Assembly: GCA_001313365.1 (NCBI GenBank) | Contig: BBFS01000037.1 | Coordinates: 1-42,191, forward strand | Origin: Paenarthrobacter nitroguajacolicus JCM 14115 | GTDB taxonomy: Bacteria; Actinomycetota; Actinomycetes; Actinomycetales; Micrococcaceae | DNA: 42,191 nt | Reading direction: 5' to 3' | Shown here: in pieces, positions 40,420-42,191 of the stretch | Position numbering within the stretch: position 1 is the first letter of the stretch | Layout of the letters: the number at the start of each line of letters is the position of its first letter | Notes under the pieces: model-generated | Told to the model about the DNA's origin: nothing | What the model saw: the letters and a program-made list of their open reading frames with translations, nothing else | Databases searched by the model: none | Position numbers and translations under genes: made by a program

Positions 40420-41795
40420 ATGACAGACCCAGCACCATTTCGGGCTTTTAAAGCCATTCAGCCTCTCGAATACCCATCGATTATGGGATCGCCCGAGTAT
40501 TCCGGTTGGCAGGACGAGCAGCTCTCCTGGAAGGAGGGCGTCTATATAGGGGGGACTGGTCCTTCGTCCCACAGATCCGCATCACAGGGCCAGACGCCCT
40601 CCAACTATTCAAAGATCTTTCCGTCAACTCCTTCGAGGTCTTCCCCCGTCGGCAAGGCCAAGCACTGCATCATGTGCAACGACGACGGAAAGGTCATCTC
40701 CGAAGGGATCCTGCTGCGCCACGGGGGGGAGGACGATTTCGAGTATGAGTGCGGTACGCCCCAATGGGTTTACTACAAGCTGAAGACCGGCGGGTATAAC
40801 GTCGAGGTTCAGTTCCCCGTCACCCACAAGCTCCAGGTATCAGGTCCGAAGTCGCTGGCCCTGCTCGAAGAGCTCACAGGCACCGACCTGCGCGACATCA
40901 GGTTCATGACGACCAGGACCGTCACCATAAATGGCCTCGAAGTGTCCCTGCTCCGTCAGGGTATGGCCGGTGAGATCGGATTCGAGCTGCACGGCCCCCC
41001 CATCCAAAACCATCCGGCAATCTATGGCGCCGTTCTGGAGGCAGGCCAGAAGTACGGGATCCGCCGGCTAGGACGCCGGACTGTGCAAATCAATCACCTC
41101 GAGGCATCGTTCCCCCACCGGGGGGGCATCCACTTTTGGAACGCCCTGTCTGATGATACGAAAGCCGACTACCGCAAGTTCATGGACGAGAACCTTCCGC
41201 CGGAGTGGGAGCCCTCACCTTTTGCGGGGGGGCCCATGCGCTACAACTTCGCGACGTCGTTTACGGGGGGGAGCTGGGATGGAGATGCCATCGAGGAGCT
41301 CTACCGCAGCCCTGTGGAGATGGGGGGGTGGGGGGGAAGAGCATCAAGTTCGACCACGAATTCATCGGGCGTGCGGCACTTGAAGAGGAACTAGCCAACC
41401 CCCCCGTCGTGCGGTTGTAACTCTCGAATTCAACAGCGAGGACCTGATCGACATCTATGCTTCTCTCTTCAAGGACGGGTCGGCTATCACCTTTTCGAGG
41501 TCCCCCCCCACGCTCCCTGGGTCACGTGCTGGACCGACCAGATCGTCGTGGATGGTAAGACCGTTGGGCACTCCACCCACCCCCCCGGTACAGCTTCTAC
41601 TTCCGTCGAGGTCTAGCCCTGAGCTTCATCGACATCGAACATAGCGAACCTGGAACCCAAGTTGGCGTGCTGTGGGGTAATCCCGGAGAACCACAGGCGG
41701 TCATCCGGGCCACGGTCCAACCGGCCCCGTACAAGCAGGACGACCGGCGCCAGGATCTTGCCCAAATCAAGGATCTTGCCCAGATCAAAAACTGA
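40420..41795 (+). CDS. GcvT-family THF-dependent demethylase, LigM/DesA-like (demethylase 2)
   Basis: A second, divergent member of the same family as demethylase 1, about 458 aa. Segments are EYSGWQDEQLSWKEGVYIG, then RITGPDALQLFKDLSVNSFE, LQVSGPKSLALLEELTGTDL, GMAGEIGFELHGP, FDHEFIGRAALEEELANP and VLWGNPGEPQAVIRATV. The start is ATG at 40420 with GGAGAG six bases before. Many runs must be shortened: 40551-40556 needs four G for KEGVYIGDW, and 41322-41328 and 41330-41336 need four and five for MGWGKS. The C-terminus contains a duplicated DLAQIK. The methyl acceptor would be THF. Divergent purU-folD, PcaC-like and FAH-family neighbours suggest a methoxy-aromatic substrate. Confidence 0.78.
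41752..41787 (+). repeat. 18-bp tandem duplication at the end of demethylase 2
   Basis: Two consecutive 18-base units (41752-41769 and 41770-41787) differ by one base and encode DLAQIK twice just before the stop. It is an in-frame duplication. Confidence 0.8.
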
Positions 41796-41883
41796 CTCTA
41801 TCCTCCCGGCGGCTGCCGCCAGCAGTAACTGCCGGGCACTGATGGGTGTCTTACCCATCCGCTCTACTCAATGAGGAGAAATC

Positions 41884-42191
41884 GTGAGTGATAACTCAAC
41901 TGACACCGGGCTCGCCCCCGTGCGCCTGGGAACAGCAGTACGGGGGGGTGAGAACCCGCCGCAGGTGTTCGTCCTGAGCGACAGGGTCCCGGGCGAGGCC
42001 ATTGATCTGTCGCAGCTATTCGAGAACTCCGGCCGACCGCGTGTCGCGAGCATGATCGACTTCCTGGAGCAGGGCAGTGAGGCCGACGACGCACTTAAGT
42101 CGCTTCTCCTGGAGGGCCCCGTGGACGCGCTTTCGGCGGCTGCGGTTCCCGAATCTGAGCTGAATTGGCTTGCTCCGATTCCCCGTCCGGG
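41884..42191 (+). CDS. Fumarylacetoacetate-hydrolase-family protein, N-terminal part
   Basis: GTG at 41884 has GAGGAG seven bases upstream and opens VSDNSTDTGLAPVRLGTAV, continuing to NWLAPIPRPG at the window edge. The LAPIPRP segment is the usual start of the FAH catalytic domain (2-oxo acid hydrolases, isomerases and hydratases of meta-cleavage pathways). It lies 88 bases after demethylase 2 on the same strand, so probably in the same operon. The catalytic metal site lies beyond the window. A seven-base G run at 41942-41948 keeps the frame open. Confidence 0.7.
   Translation, partial: MSDNSTDTGLAPVRLGTAVRGGENPPQVFVLSDRVPGEAIDLSQLFENSGRPRVASMIDFLEQGSEADDALKSLLLEGPVDALSAAAVPESELNWLAPIPRP

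Overview
The window is GC-rich, uses strong AAGGAG-type ribosome binding sites, and carries a methylcitrate (prp) operon, IS481/IS110-type remnants and Micrococcaceae-like protein sequences. I read it as an accessory catabolic region of an Arthrobacter/Paenarthrobacter-type actinobacterium. This assignment is inference from protein flavour and composition; there is no rRNA or ribosomal marker here. The DNA is littered with G or C runs of 6-8 bases that break almost every long reading frame. Where family motifs fix the frame, the true run is usually 4 or 5. Most 'broken' genes are therefore probably intact genes in a poorly polished assembly, so they are annotated as full-length genes with frameshifts.

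Layout. 1-5290 (minus strand): citryl-CoA lyase-like protein, CaiB-type CoA transferase, zinc alcohol dehydrogenase and propionate-CoA ligase (prpE-like). 5630-13098 (module 1): a GcvT/LigM-type tetrahydrofolate (THF)-dependent demethylase and an AraC regulator on the minus strand, divergent from a plus-strand operon of flavin monooxygenase, flavin reductase, HSL-type esterase, purU and folD. 13100-15200: decayed DNA with a folE pseudogene and an IS481-type transposase remnant. 15271-17009: CocE/NonD hydrolase. 17301-22023: small protein plus the operon gntR-prpD-prpB-prpC (minus). 22360-29025: plus-strand beta-oxidation-like operon (acyl-CoA ligase, enoyl-CoA hydratase, SDR, thiolase, MHS-type transporter, TetR). 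29380-30549: aldehyde dehydrogenase tail and 3-hydroxyisobutyryl-CoA hydrolase. 31450-33598: GlxA-type regulator divergent from a quinone-oxidoreductase-like enzyme. 33600-35817: tRNA-like 3' fragment with terminator, and a truncated IS110 transposase. 35818-42191 (module 2): AEC transporter, PcaC-like decarboxylase, 71-aa protein, folD and purU (minus), divergent from a second LigM/DesA-type demethylase (plus) followed by the start of an FAH-family hydrolase.

How it could work together (inference). Two different THF-dependent demethylases each sit beside their own purU-folD pair. Methyl groups taken from methoxy or similar substrates would enter the folate pool and leave as formate. Esterases and a two-component monooxygenase would open or hydroxylate the substrate. 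The ligase/hydratase/SDR/thiolase set would shorten an acyl side chain. PrpE with PrpDBC would consume propionate or propionyl-CoA. PcaC-like and FAH-family proteins point to an aromatic intermediate in module 2. No metF gene is seen, so methyl-THF oxidation would rely on a gene elsewhere. The substrates are unknown.
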